Source: Megaleporinus macrocephalus
Lineage: Eukaryota; Chordata; Actinopteri; Characiformes; Anostomidae
DNA: 64,000 nucleotides
Direction of reading: 5' to 3'
Assembly: GCA_021613375.1 (NCBI GenBank)
Contig: CM038702.1
Span: forward strand, 23,481,849 to 23,545,848
A model generated the notes under the pieces. That model ran no database searches. It was not told where the DNA came from and saw nothing but the letters and a program-made list of their open reading frames with translations. Positions 11,743-22,811 of this stretch are shown one piece after another (position 1 is the stretch's first letter; each line of letters starts with the position of its first letter). The position numbers and the translations under genes are program-made.

Positions 11743-12748
11743 GACTGAACTTGAAAATTGATAGCTGTTAGTGCTGAATGTCAAAATTACAATCAGTGCA
11801 TATCCAATGATGTCTTCACATGCTTGCCACCTCTACACCTTCAGATAATTACACTTAAGATAAGGCTCTGCGCACGCTGTGTCTGCTGATGCAGTAAGGA
11901 TGTTTGAGCTTCTTTATCGATGTCCTACATTTCAGAGAGGAAAACCAGTTTTAAGAATAATCTGATTGAAATGGTCTGATTGTTTCTCTGAGAGTTTCTT
12001 TCACATCCAAAAAAGGTGTGCACCATTCCACACCAACGCATTGTCTTCACAAACAGGTAGGAAAAGAGGTTCATATACACACACACACACACAAGTCTCT
12101 ACACTCAGCTTTCTCAGAACTGTGAATGTGTACGTCTGTGCCCATGGTGGGACGAGTTTTAAACATCAGTGCAAAAGTACTATTGTGCCATATTTCTGCT
12201 GTGCTTTCAATGTGGGTGTTATTTGTGCTGATTTATCTACTGAGGTCTGTAGAAGCTAAATATGTGTTGACCAGTATAAAGGCTAAATAGAAGCAGGATT
12301 GTTTTGGTGCTGCTAGGGGTTTTTATATAGTCTATGGGTTACAGGCCAAGGTGGAGAAGAAAACCCTTGATTGTTGAGTTGTAGCTTTCCCTTGCATCTC
12401 TCTCTGTTCTTTTTAAATGAAGAATTTATTTTTGTTTCTTTGATTGGTCAGTTGTGATTGTGCTTTGTGATTTGGTTTTATCTTATTTAAATCTTTCTTT
12501 TTTAGAAGAAAAGTCTTAATCTTAATTTAGTTGTTTTTACTTACCTTACCATGTACTTCCAGGCTTCCTTGTGTTGGGAACCCTCTTGTGAATAAATGAC
12601 TCCCAAAAGTCCCAAGGTTGTGTGCTTAGCTTTATAACCTTATATAACTTTATAATGAACAGTAAAAAGCTTATTACGATTTTATTTTGTATTCTGCATT
12701 TATATAGTGTTTTGTATGGGTGGAAAATGCTCTGAATTATGTGAAATG
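11743..12748. other. Non-coding stretch
   Basis: Contains a short (AC)n run at 12077-12092. Nothing else recognised. Confidence 0.5.
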
Positions 12749-12960
12749 TGATACAGTATGCAAAAGTTTGGACACCCCTGGCCAAATTATGTTTTGGTCA
12801 TTTTCTAAGTACATGTAAAAAAGGATACTCCTGCACTGCACAATTACTGAATTTGATATTTTTATGGATTTATTTCCCAATATAATAAACATAGCAGATA
12901 CATAAAAATTGGTGCTAAAATCTGCAGAAATGTACCAAATTAAACTTTAAGTGTTAACAT
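12749..12960. mobile_element. Tc1/mariner-type end relic
   Basis: After a TA, 'cagtatgcaaaagtttggac' then 'acccctgg' matches the terminal repeat style of a non-autonomous fish Tc1/mariner family. The rest of the element and the opposite repeat are not evident. The right bound is approximate. Confidence 0.5.
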
Positions 12961-14440
12961 GGTAATCCATTTAAATCTATACATGTCAGTATGACCATGT
13001 ATAAACAAACTTGCCTTGACTTAAACTGCCAGGTTGCCTATTGTTATGTGCTATTGCAAAGCCTGCCACAGATAGACTGTTGGCTGTTTCTTTCAAATTG
13101 GGAAAAAATGCTATAACTTCAGAATATTCTATGTACAGTTTGAAAATATGTAACCGAAACAAATAGCCAGTTCCTTCTGTAAAATTTGTAAACAAGATTA
13201 TTTGGACTGTGTTGGAAGACTGTGTGTGTCGAAGAAGATTCTGGACAAAGTAATGCTAGTGAATACTGTCCAAGAATGACATTAAATCTATAAGATTTCA
13301 ACACTGCTGCGTTCAAATAACTTTTACAGTCACATTTAACTTTTTTTCCCTCTCACTCTCAGCCTGCTCCTTTCCTGGGTCGTGAAAATTTGGCCTTGAA
13401 ATGTACACCACCTCAAGCTATCTCTCAGCCTCATTTTCAAATGTTCTCTCAACTCAAAATTAAGATAGTTAGAAAAAATATATAATAAATATGAAACATA
13501 AAAACCATTCACACTTCGCATACTTTAAAAAAGCCCTACAATTCATACTGGTGATAGCGCAGACAGATTTCGCTTAATTAAACTTGTACTGGCAGTGCAA
13601 AGTTTAAAAGAAAAAAATACACTCACTCCATGCCATGAAAAAGTGCAAATTATCAAATACAAATTAATTAATGTTTTGAGTCCATGTTCGGAGCAATGAA
13701 TTGCATTTAGAAAATTAAAAAAGATAGGGGGGCTCGCACTGCTTCCCTGTACCAGTGTGTAATTTATTACTGCCAAGTTCAAAAGCAAAAAAAAAAAAAA
13801 CAGCCTGGGTAATTTTATACATTAGGATACTGGAATGATTTCCATAATGTTTATACCCTAGAACTGTATTTTTAAAATTAAAATAAATAGAGGGTGATAG
13901 AGATCAGAATCGCTCTTTGTCTTTCAAGGACAAACTGGCCCACGGGTTGCTCCCAATAATTCTGTATTTCATCCCTGCCTTGTATTTTTCCTTCTTTCTA
14001 CCTCCATCAAGAGCACTTTCAGAAACATTAGCTCTTTTAATCACGAAGGATAAAACGGGCTTAAGGTTGCTTGACCCTTGACCCATGGCCTTGCGGTGAC
14101 CCTTGCTCCCTGTTTGGTCTCCTTGGGGTCAGTTTGTCCTGGACAAAGCCTGTATAAACACAGGGCTGTCACTCACTTAGCATGCTAATGCACCTTGATG
14201 CTTGAGAGGAACAAAGGCTTCAGAATGAACCATGAGAAGATGCAGGCAGACACTTGACCCCCACAGTCAACATCGCAGGCATCAAGATGGTTTATTCTTA
14301 AAATATTTTCAAGAAGAACACTTGCTGTGTTACAATTGTATACTAACATGAGAATATACAGTGTCTTACATAATTTATTAACATAACTTTTTATTATTAT
14401 AATAATTTGTTACAAAAAATTAAATTAAGTTGAATATACT
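12961..14440. other. Non-coding stretch with clustered TGACCC motifs
   Basis: AT-rich to about 13900, with a poly-A run at about 13787-13800. 13900-14290 is more GC-balanced and non-repetitive, with several TGACCC half-sites. No gene. Confidence 0.45.
14072..14102 (-). promoter_or_regulatory. Nuclear-receptor-like DR1 plus third half-site
   Basis: TGACCC at 14072-14077 and again at 14079-14084 form, on the - strand, GGGTCA-A-GGGTCA: a direct repeat with one-base spacing, the DR1 arrangement bound by RXR/HNF4/COUP-TF-type receptors. A third TGACCC lies at 14097-14102, and GGGTCA on the + strand at 14126-14131. Function is inferred only from the motif. Confidence 0.35.
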
Positions 14441-15385
14441 CATGTGACAATTTCAGAAGTCGTCTCGGCCGGTTATTTGTGCCACAGAATGTTGGAAACA
14501 TTCCTTTGAGATTCTGGTTCATGTTGACATGCTGCCAGTTTTCTGTTCTGCGACATCCCAAAGCTGTTCTATTGAACTCAGATCTGGCAAAATACTAATT
14601 GTCTTGTTTATGCTACCAGTTTAAGATTACTTTTGCTTTGTGACATGGTGCATTATTGTGCTGGGAATAGCCATTAGAAAATGGTAAAGTGTGGTCATAA
14701 GGGAATACATATGGTCAGCAACAATACCTAAATGTATACTTCAGTATGTTTAATTCAAGCAATGATTGACAGTATTAACTGCCCAAAATCATTCCGCCAC
14801 CTCCATCAGCCTGAATTGTTGACACAAGGCAGGTTATTCATGCTCTTTGTGCCAAATTCTGATCCCACTATCTGTGTGCCTCAGCACAAATCAAGATTCC
14901 TCAGTACCTTTTTCCAGGCTTCAGCTGTCCAGATGTGGTGAGCCCGTGCACACTGAAGCCTTAACTCTGTTCTTGGCGGCCAGAAGTATATCCTGACATG
15001 GTCTTCCATGTAGCCCCAGACGTCTCAAGGTTTGTCATGTGGAACATTCTGGGATGCTTTTCTGCTCACAACAATTGTACAGAGTAGTTATCTAAGTTAC
15101 TGTAGTCTTTTGGCCTGCTTGAGCCAGTTTGACAGTCTTTGTTGATCTTTGTTGGAGTCATTTTCATTTGCAGAACCTCTGGATTTTTTCATTTATAGTA
15201 CCAGTCTGTGTGTACGCTTGGAACTGTTGCACATCAAAATCCCACAAGATATATCTCACAGTACCGGATGCTGCTGGCCTGTATTTGCATGATTCAATGC
15301 ACTGCATTGCTTCCGTAGGATTGGCTGATAATATGATTACATGAATGAATAGGTGTGCAAGTGTTCCAAATAAAGTGCTAGGTCA
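14440..15385 (-). pseudogene. Decayed Tc1-like transposase (second family)
   Basis: This matches in order, on the - strand, another widespread fish Tc1-like element. Landmarks on the + strand are 'tttgtgacatggtgcattat' (near 14637), 'gtgtggtcataagggaatac' (near 14688), 'cacctccatcagcctgaa' (near 14799), 'tgtccagatgtggtgagccc' (near 14927) and the element end with 'gtgttccaaataaagtgc' (near 15361). The transposase would start near 15300 and run leftwards. No frame longer than about 70 residues remains, so the copy is dead. It differs from the 7.5-kb copy in family. The left end is approximate, and the opposite terminal repeat is not seen. Confidence 0.75.
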
Positions 15386-16114
15386 TGATCTGCTCATGTG
15401 TGCTGGATTACTCCGGCTGGTGACTACCTGAGCTGGACAATGGCCACCTTAGAGCATACCTAGTCTCAGTTGTGATGGTAAGCCAAATTTAAGAACGATG
15501 CAGTGTTTCAAAAACCCAACTTTGGTTTGGTTTTAAGAAAACAGACTGAAACAACCCAAATAACAATTTACACTGGCGGGTTGCTTGGCAAAGTTATTTC
15601 CAGCTAGTGTAATGCCATTCATTTGTTCATAGTAAGTCACATTAAATCTGAAGTGTCTTTAAAAAGTCAAACTAAATGCTGATAACAGAAAAACCAGTAG
15701 CACCAGAGGATGTCTTGGGCAGACTATACTGGACAATGCCCATGGAAGACCTATGGATTAGTCAACACACAGCAGTATTTAAGGTGAAAGCTCTAGTTCC
15801 CCTCGAAATGAGATGTAATGTAATGTTTGAGAGGCGGCTAAAATCAGACACAGCTCAGACACAAATGAAGCTGAACAACTTGTTTAATCATTTTAATGTC
15901 TAAAAATTAATCATACGAATTTACATATTTCACAGAATACACCAAAATACACAATAAATAAATTAATAAATGTTGTTGAAAAAAATAAATGTTCTCAAAA
16001 ACAAAACATTTAAACACTGCAAAAAGAGAAAATATGTTCTCCAGGGGTCCATTACTCATCATTACACCGTAGCCTACAAGATACTTACTGTTTACTGATA
16101 CTAATATAGCCTGC
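15386..16114. other. Non-coding stretch, nothing recognised
   Basis: No repeat family or gene seen. 15900-16000 is AT-rich. Confidence 0.5.
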
Positions 16115-16440
16115 ACGATCAGGACCACCTGCGGCTCAGAGCGGCCGATATAAGCTGTTCTGCGCCGCTGCTGTGCTGGCCGTGTGCTTTTGACACAAAG
16201 GGCCAGAGTTACAGGTTAGTCTATGCGTTTTAAATGTTTTTTCCTCGGCAGAGTTTGTACTGCTTTAATCTAATGCTAATGGGCGTTCAAGAGGTCCAGC
16301 GCTTCGACAATTTCTGCAGCCCGCGTGCGCAACCGCGCTCATATTTAAAATTCAAACTCCAACCGAAACTCGACAGTCCTAACGGTCATTTAAACCGACG
16401 CAGGCGAGGAAAACACTTCGGCTCCTGAGTTTCTAGATTT
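16115..16440. promoter_or_regulatory. Small CpG-rich block, candidate promoter
   Basis: About two dozen CpG dinucleotides occur in about 325 bases, against very few per kilobase around it. Unmethylated CpG-rich blocks in vertebrates usually mark promoters. A donor-like 'acag|gttagt' lies at 16214/16215 and a candidate coding exon follows at 16758. The block could also drive a - strand transcript. No TATA box is convincing; 'atatttaaa' lies near 16341. It could alternatively be a recent CpG-rich repeat, but I recognise none. Confidence 0.45.
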
Positions 16441-16757
16441 ATTTGCACATTCATTAATAGCTTAATAACGTGTCCTGTTTTAGAAGGCATGATTTAGCAA
16501 CATTAACGTTATATTAACATTAACGTTAATAACATCTGGTCGTGCCAACTCAGCTACTCCTTAGATACTCTTTATTGTTCTTGTTGTTAAATGCAGAATC
16601 GTTTATTATGGTTTGAATTATGCTGAAACACGTTAGCTGGTTGCTTTTGAATTTAGTCAGTCAGGCCAGTTTAGCTAGATAGCTAACGCTAGCCTGCTGT
16701 CCTGGCACGGGTTTGTAAAGAGGTCAAGTAAAACCGACGTGTATGTTTTTGCTTTAG

Positions 16758-16801
16758 GTGTATGAAACAAAGGGCTACCATGGCAAGCTGCTACACAAAT
16801 G
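16758..16801 (+). CDS. Possible 5' coding exon of an unidentified host gene
   Basis: An acceptor-like pyrimidine stretch ending 'gctttag' precedes 16758, and a good donor 'g|gtgagt' follows 16801. The 44-base exon holds an ATG at 16780 in a strong initiation context (gctaccATGg), reading M-A-S-C-Y-T-N before the donor (phase 1). A second ATG at 16762 is in the same frame (M-K-Q-R-A-T). It lies about 350 bases past the CpG-rich block, as expected for exon 2 with a 5' untranslated exon 1. I do not recognise the protein, and no downstream exon was found. Chance splice-like signals are common, so this is tentative. Confidence 0.25.
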
Positions 16802-17441
16802 GTGAGTTATTTTTTATTATTCTTGTTCAATAACATCTAGCTAACTAACATAGTGTGTGTGTATTATCTTTAATGTACGTTTTAGTAGTAGGTCGCACAG
16901 ATTATCGTAGCTTTTATTGTTTAATGTTTACGTAATCTCAGCTGTCACATATTATGAGCAGTGTTGTAAAACACAGAAAACACTCATGTCAATGAAAGTC
17001 TTCTTTTTTAGTTGGTCCAACGCAGCCTTTGGGTATGGGTTAAAAACATTGGTCTTTGCACCGCTCTGACAGAAATACAGATTTGAGAAGTGCCTTTAGG
17101 CTTGGACGAGTTTTACAAAATGTTGGCAAAATTCCTTTGAACCTAATGAGACTTTGTTTAGAGTTGCTATGCAATGTTAACTTTTCGGTAGAAATATTGT
17201 TCTGTTGAGATACAGTGTGTTGTAGCTTATTAAAAATAGTACGGTTGGCATTTTATTGAGTCTTTATGATGTGAACAGAGACAATCAGAATGTTAGATGC
17301 AAAATGCTTAATTCTAGAGAAGCCTACTGAGTCAGAATTGTCCACAGTGGAAGTGATAGGAACCAGATATCTGAAGTGTTGACTGCAACTAAAATCTCAC
17401 AGAACTCACAGACGGTCATTGCTTGAAATGTTTACAAATAC
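16802..17441. other. Non-coding stretch
   Basis: If the upstream exon is real, this is its intron. Nothing else recognised. Confidence 0.4.
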
Positions 17442-17816
17442 TAGGGCTGTGAATTGGCAAGAACCTAGCAGTACAATATGTGTCACGATACAGAGTTTCG
17501 ATTAGTTGTATTGCGATGCTGTAAGCAAGGAGATATATTGCAATTTTAGGAAAACTCTCAAAGTACAAAAAAACACACCATCATATGCATAAGTTTGTTA
17601 ATGCTAACGCTAGCAATTAGCTTACACTACTTGTTTTCATTGGAGTAGAAGAGTCAAATGGTGAGGGACACTGCTATCTAGTGGTCAGGGGTTAAGCCCA
17701 ACACGAGCTATTGTCCATCACAAATCCTTGATTGTAAATCAGTCAGTTTTGAGAGCCTATACAGTATTACAAAACACTATATTACGATATTTGTCACAGT
17801 ATTTTTCACACCCCTA
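17442..17816. mobile_element. hAT-type MITE, 375 bp
   Basis: The left end 'tagggctgtgaattgg' and the reverse complement of the right end ('taggggtgtgaaaaat') form imperfect inverted repeats. The flanking 8-mers 'acaaatac' and 'acaaaaaa' agree at 6 of 8 positions, consistent with a decayed hAT target duplication. No coding capacity. Confidence 0.6.
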
Positions 17817-18245
17817 ACAAAAAACACTACCTAATGACTTGTTTTATAACAAAGGTAAGATTTTGGTCTTAAGAATATAGTGCTGCTTTTTGGAACAACA
17901 TATTATATCTCTGTAACTTTACAAGAGAAAGAAAAAACACTTTTAAGGTCAAAGGAACCAGACTTTTTAAAAATAATTTTCAAATTAAAGCTTTGCTCCG
18001 ACATTATTGATAAATTGTATTCACAGCAAACAGCTACATGCAAAACTAATTTACTGTCACATATAAAATCTCAGAAACCATATACATAGAATTATATGTA
18101 GATAGATTTACTGGCTAGTAAGTACACTTGTGTTTTAAACATTATGACCACTTGTTCCTCCTTAAAAAAGCATCCTATGTATTCCAACAATGGCACTGTG
18201 TGTCCACCCGGTGATGTGAGATGCAAAATGAAAATATGAAATGCG
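17817..18245. other. AT-rich non-coding stretch
   Basis: Nothing recognised. Confidence 0.5.
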
Positions 18246-18480
18246 AAGCGTCATTTTTCCTCTTTGCCCCTCACTCATTCTGTCTCTTTCCATTCTTCTT
18301 TTCTCTCTCTGTCTATCTTTCTTGCGTTCATTCTGTTTGTTTTCCCCATAGCTTGTCCATTTTCTCCCTCTCTGGTTGTCTCTGTCTCTCCCTTATCTTT
18401 CTTCCTTCATTACTCCTTAATCTTTTTCTTGCATTTGCTTTCTCTCGCTCTCTCTTTCTGTCTGTACTCTTGTCAGCTTT
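18246..18480. repeat. Polypyrimidine (CT/TTC) tract
   Basis: Long C/T-rich run. The frames reading through it are low-complexity Ser/Leu/Phe strings. Confidence 0.85.
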
Positions 18481-18554
18481 GATAGAACACTGTGTCCCGC
18501 TCACGTCGCTGCTTTGCATTGGCCATTGTCCGCACCGAATGAACATTTGACACA

Positions 18555-18860
18555 CGAAAGAGAGGCGGAAAGAGAAGAAAGAGAAAGGATAGGCGGAGAG
18601 GAGAGGGCCAAGGAGTGTGTAAGTTAATTAGGAGTGTGTGTGTGAGAGTGAGCAGTACACCTCTGAGAAAGTGTTGGCAGTGAGATGAGAGGATAAGTCA
18701 TTAATTGCTTCTCTTACTAGTACAATGGAGGCGTAGAAGTGAGGGAAGGTCATGCAGTCTGTGCGTGGGCCATAGCTTTATTATGAGAAAGAGACAAGGA
18801 AGGGAAAGAGAGAATGAAAGAAAGGAGAGAGAAGGAGAGAGAGATGAAGGAGCGAGAATG
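18555..18860. repeat. Polypurine (GA) tract
   Basis: G/A-rich runs at about 18556-18606 and 18783-18850. They are opposite in strand composition to the CT tract just upstream. Confidence 0.8.
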
Positions 18861-21350
18861 CAAAGGTGACAGAAGATAAGAAACAAAGTAATTAAACCTG
18901 AGAAACACCACCAGCACTGCAACAATAGGGTGGGATAGGCCATGTGTGTGTGGGTGTATGAGTAGCAGTGATGAGTGAGTGATTATATGTGTGTGTTTGA
19001 ACTTCACAGTATGGACAAAATAATAATTTGTTTATATTGCTATAAGGTTGGCTAACAAATTATTGGCCCATGGCCCGGAATGGGATACATATGGGAGTCA
19101 TATAGCCTGTTACATTCACTGTTAGTCCTATATCTGGCCTGCAAATACTTTACCTACCAAACACTGTGGCTGGTTACCCAATATAAAATATATGTAACTT
19201 CTTTAAAAGCTTAGACTGATAAATATGTTGTTTAAAAATAAAAAGCTGTGTGCAAAAAGAACTATTCAAGCAACAAAGTGGTACAGCATGTGTGGTACAC
19301 ATTAAGCAAGTATGTTTGTAATTTAGCAATTGTTCTGTCAATTCAGAAATATACTTGAATCTGGGTTAATTTGTGATGTTGCATTAGAACCAGAATGTCA
19401 GAATTAGGAAATTTATTTTAAAATGAATCCACTGAGAATGCAGATTTAACCTCATTACCAACACTTGACATGGACCAAAAGGAGTCCCATGTAGTTCTTA
19501 TGTTAAATGTAAGTGTACTTGATTAAAAAGAAACACTTTGTTGGATTTGGAGATTTGGAGACCTCTCTGTGGGAAACATGTTATTACACGCAATGTGCAG
19601 AAGATTGATTTTGCATCTGACACCTTACCATTGGGCCGAACCTCCTTTTTGATCCTGTGAGTGTGACATTAAGATGTAGTCAGAAAAACTCCCAAATTTG
19701 ATACGTCTGACTTTTAAAAGCATTTCATGCTTTATAGGGTGACTAGTAGTGGCACATGCACACATGCATATTTTAGTGTGTTGCTTTAATTAAACCTTAA
19801 AATATTTATTATATACAAACTTAAATGCAGAAATTTATATTATGAACATAGTTCTGTACATTTAAGTACACTAAATGGGCTACCATTTTTTAATCAACTT
19901 TGTTACAATAATTCTTATCAACGTCATTGAACTGATTCAGTTTTTGCCTGAGAATTATATCATTTGAAATGGTTAGCACAATTAATTATCAGGGGTAGTC
20001 CTTAATTACATTATGTAAGTATTTTTAATTCATTATAATAATTTTTAAAGATCTTTGAATTGCTTAGTCGAAACTCAGAATCAAATTGCTGTTTAGTGTA
20101 TTGAATCAAAGCATTCTTAATTTACAAAAATGAATAATGAATCAATAATCAAATCCTTATTATATAATATAAGTTGTTACAAACAATATAAAGTGTAGAC
20201 CTAGTGTAGAAATTGAGGCACACACACATACTGAGACGCATCCCTTCCTCATCCATCTTCTCATCTTCCTCTCTGCTCTTCCTCGTGAGAGAGAGTGTGT
20301 GTATAATTGTGCTGAATTTGATGAAGGCCGGTGATAGGTGGAGGAGTGGGAATACGTGGAGATAATTAACACCGATAGCCAACTACGGGGCAGCGGTGGA
20401 TAAAGGTGGACGGAAAGATAAAGCGCTCAGACAGACTCAGGGTAAATAAACGAGACAAAGAACAAGGGAGGGAGAGAGAGAAAAGAGAGAAAGAGAAAGG
20501 TTAACACAGTCTGAAATAAGGTTACGCCTCCATCAGAGAGAATTCAGATGATGCTTAGAATAGTGATGGAATACAGAAGCCTTTTTTGCCAGACCTTTCC
20601 TTCTTTTGCCTTAATGGCTCTGCCAATGTTTGGCTGATTTGAATGTATCTGAGTAAAAAAGACATTTGCCATTTCTGCTCCTTTCTCTATCGCTCCTTTT
20701 TGCAGTAGTGTTTTGTTGTTGTTGAGTTTTTGAAAGACACTGGCTTTGTAGAAAATGTGAAAGCTGCTGTAGTTTGTTTGTTTAACCTGGTCATGTCCAA
20801 CCGACTTTAGCATAGTCAACAGTACTTTTTCTGGTCCAGAATGATTAAATTTTTGAAATTTCTTTGCTAAACATCTAACAGTACTCATTTGTGTGGTTTG
20901 AAATTTGTAGTCCCCCCACCAAATGTATATAAAAATGCTTAAAAAGGACTTTTTCAGCAACTAAATTTAGTATGATAAGAAAAATTGTACAGATTTGTTT
21001 TGATTGATTGGAAGCAGAGATGCCCAAACTTTGTTTTTTGGCATACCAAAGCCTAATGTTTGTAAAGGCAGAAGGATAATATAAATGCAAAATGTACACA
21101 TTGTTTATAATGTTACGCTATGTTGTGTTGTAACACATTAACATGTTTCTTTCAGTAGTGTCACCGTTTTTTAATCGTCCAGTGTAGATACCTAAGGCTG
21201 TTCTCAAATGGCTCTCTGCCAACATATATACTGTAGTCCACAAACTGTCCAATTTCTTGTCTGCTATGTGTCCATCGTGCCTCTTAAAGTCCAGTCGGAG
21301 AGTAGAGTTTTAGTCTTTTTAACCATTTATAGATCACATGCATTTCAGTG
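18861..21350. other. Non-coding stretch
   Basis: AT-rich. Purine-rich run at about 20467-20500. A 138-residue Lys-rich open frame on the - strand (20544-20960) matches no family I know and is probably chance. No transposon ends recognised. Confidence 0.5.
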
Positions 21351-21680
21351 AATGGTGTCGCTCACGTTAACATTTTCTGTCGTCATTTTCTCTTATTTCG
21401 TTCTCACTGCTCGAGTGAGAATGCCTGCAGTGACCAAATTACTAGCACGTAAGATGCCACTATGCCTACACTCTGTGCTGTGTGCTTCAACCAAACATGA
21501 AATGGCTGGAACTTTAGTTCCCCCACTTGATTGGTTTGGGGCAGCACTATTTTAATTCTCATTGGCTATTCGTGTTGTCTCTCAAAACATGGACGGAACT
21601 TAATTCTATCGACTTTCTATGGACTAAGTCTTATAGTTCTATCGAGAAAACGTTATTTTGCAATAATTATTGTTATAAGG
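21351..21680 (+). repeat. Dispersed repeat, copy 1 (inverted partner at 55597-55975)
   Basis: This segment is clearly homologous to the reverse complement of 55597-55975. Shared blocks include 'cattttctcttatttcgttc', 'tgaaatggctggaact', 'ttgattggtttggggc' and 'ttggctattcgtgttgtctc'. Copy 2 ends in a hAT-like terminus that copy 1 lacks, so both are probably parts of a hAT-type element. The short open frames are not conserved as protein. Confidence 0.75.
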
Positions 21681-22090
21681 GGGCATGGTAAATTTCTAGT
21701 GTGTCAAACAGGAAATGTGAGTGGAGTGGCAGACATTTCCACTAGGGTTGAAACGATTCCTCGAGGAACTTGAGAAACGTGATTACAAAAAATAATCGAA
21801 GCAAAGAATTTGTTTAGATTTGTTTAGTCCATGCAACCATATACAGCGCACTGTTTCGCACGGATGACTTTTACTGTTGCACAGCACACGTTTACGGTGT
21901 TGCCAGGTGACACTAAGACGATGTGGTTTGATGGCAGATTTTAAAATAGAGAAAGAGAGAGAAAATAAGGAGAGGCGAACAGAAGACACGGGTCAGAGAA
22001 AACCATACACAGTGTCCAACGTCTACTGTAAAACCCAACTAGCCGAGGAGCCGTTACTGAGAGTAAACCTGAAGAAAGACGTGGCCGAAG

Positions 22091-22205
22091 TTAGCTTCTT
22101 GTGTGAATTCCGCTTTTCCACCTTAAATGATGCAGCAGTTACAGGCGGCAGAATGTAACTTCTATACCATTTAAGGTGGAACAGGGAATTCAAATAAGAA
22201 GCTAA
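22091..22205. repeat. Long hairpin inside the hAT element
   Basis: The arms 22091-22129 and 22168-22205 are reverse complements at roughly 33 of 38 positions (left arm begins 'ttagcttctt', right arm ends 'aagaagctaa'), with a 38-base loop. Confidence 0.8.
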
Positions 22206-22811
22206 ATTCAGAAAGCAAGCTGAGCTTTCCCAGCAAACTCATAGCGAGTCTGAGTTTCATGGTAACCTCTAGCCGAGCACCACATCAGTGTCTAAGCATC
22301 TGAGCAGAAACAATCAGTCTACACGTCCAGTCCACAGAGCGGAGCGACACACAGTAACCATAACATTTAGCCTAAGTTAATGTGATGGCGAGTTGAGATG
22401 AAGGCTAGTAAGGCGTGTATGCTCGTTATGGTTATATGTAATGGTTAGTTAAGAAAATAATTCAGTGTGATCGCGAGTTATGTCTGTAAATGATCTAAGC
22501 TTTGTTTAGGAAAATAACCACAGAAAATAAAACCTGAGCTTCATTCACATTATCGTTTTTTTCATAGTTACAAACAAACACACACTCACAAGAACATCCC
22601 TCTTCCCTCACAGTGATGCACAAAACTCACAGTAAACTAAATATCAGGTGGTGTTTGTAGCAATTTGGAGCCTAAAATGCACCAAATCCAACACAGCGAG
22701 ATTATTTACTTTAGTTTGTTTGCAGTAAGTGGGGTCAGCAAGTGTAGGACAAGCTTCAGCATAATAACTGAGTGTACAGTACAGCCAGTCTTGTGAACTA
22801 ATGGTATGATA

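Noticed and set aside
20544..20960. 138-residue Lys-rich frame on the - strand
   Set aside because: No family resemblance or splice context; length is within chance for a 64-kb window.
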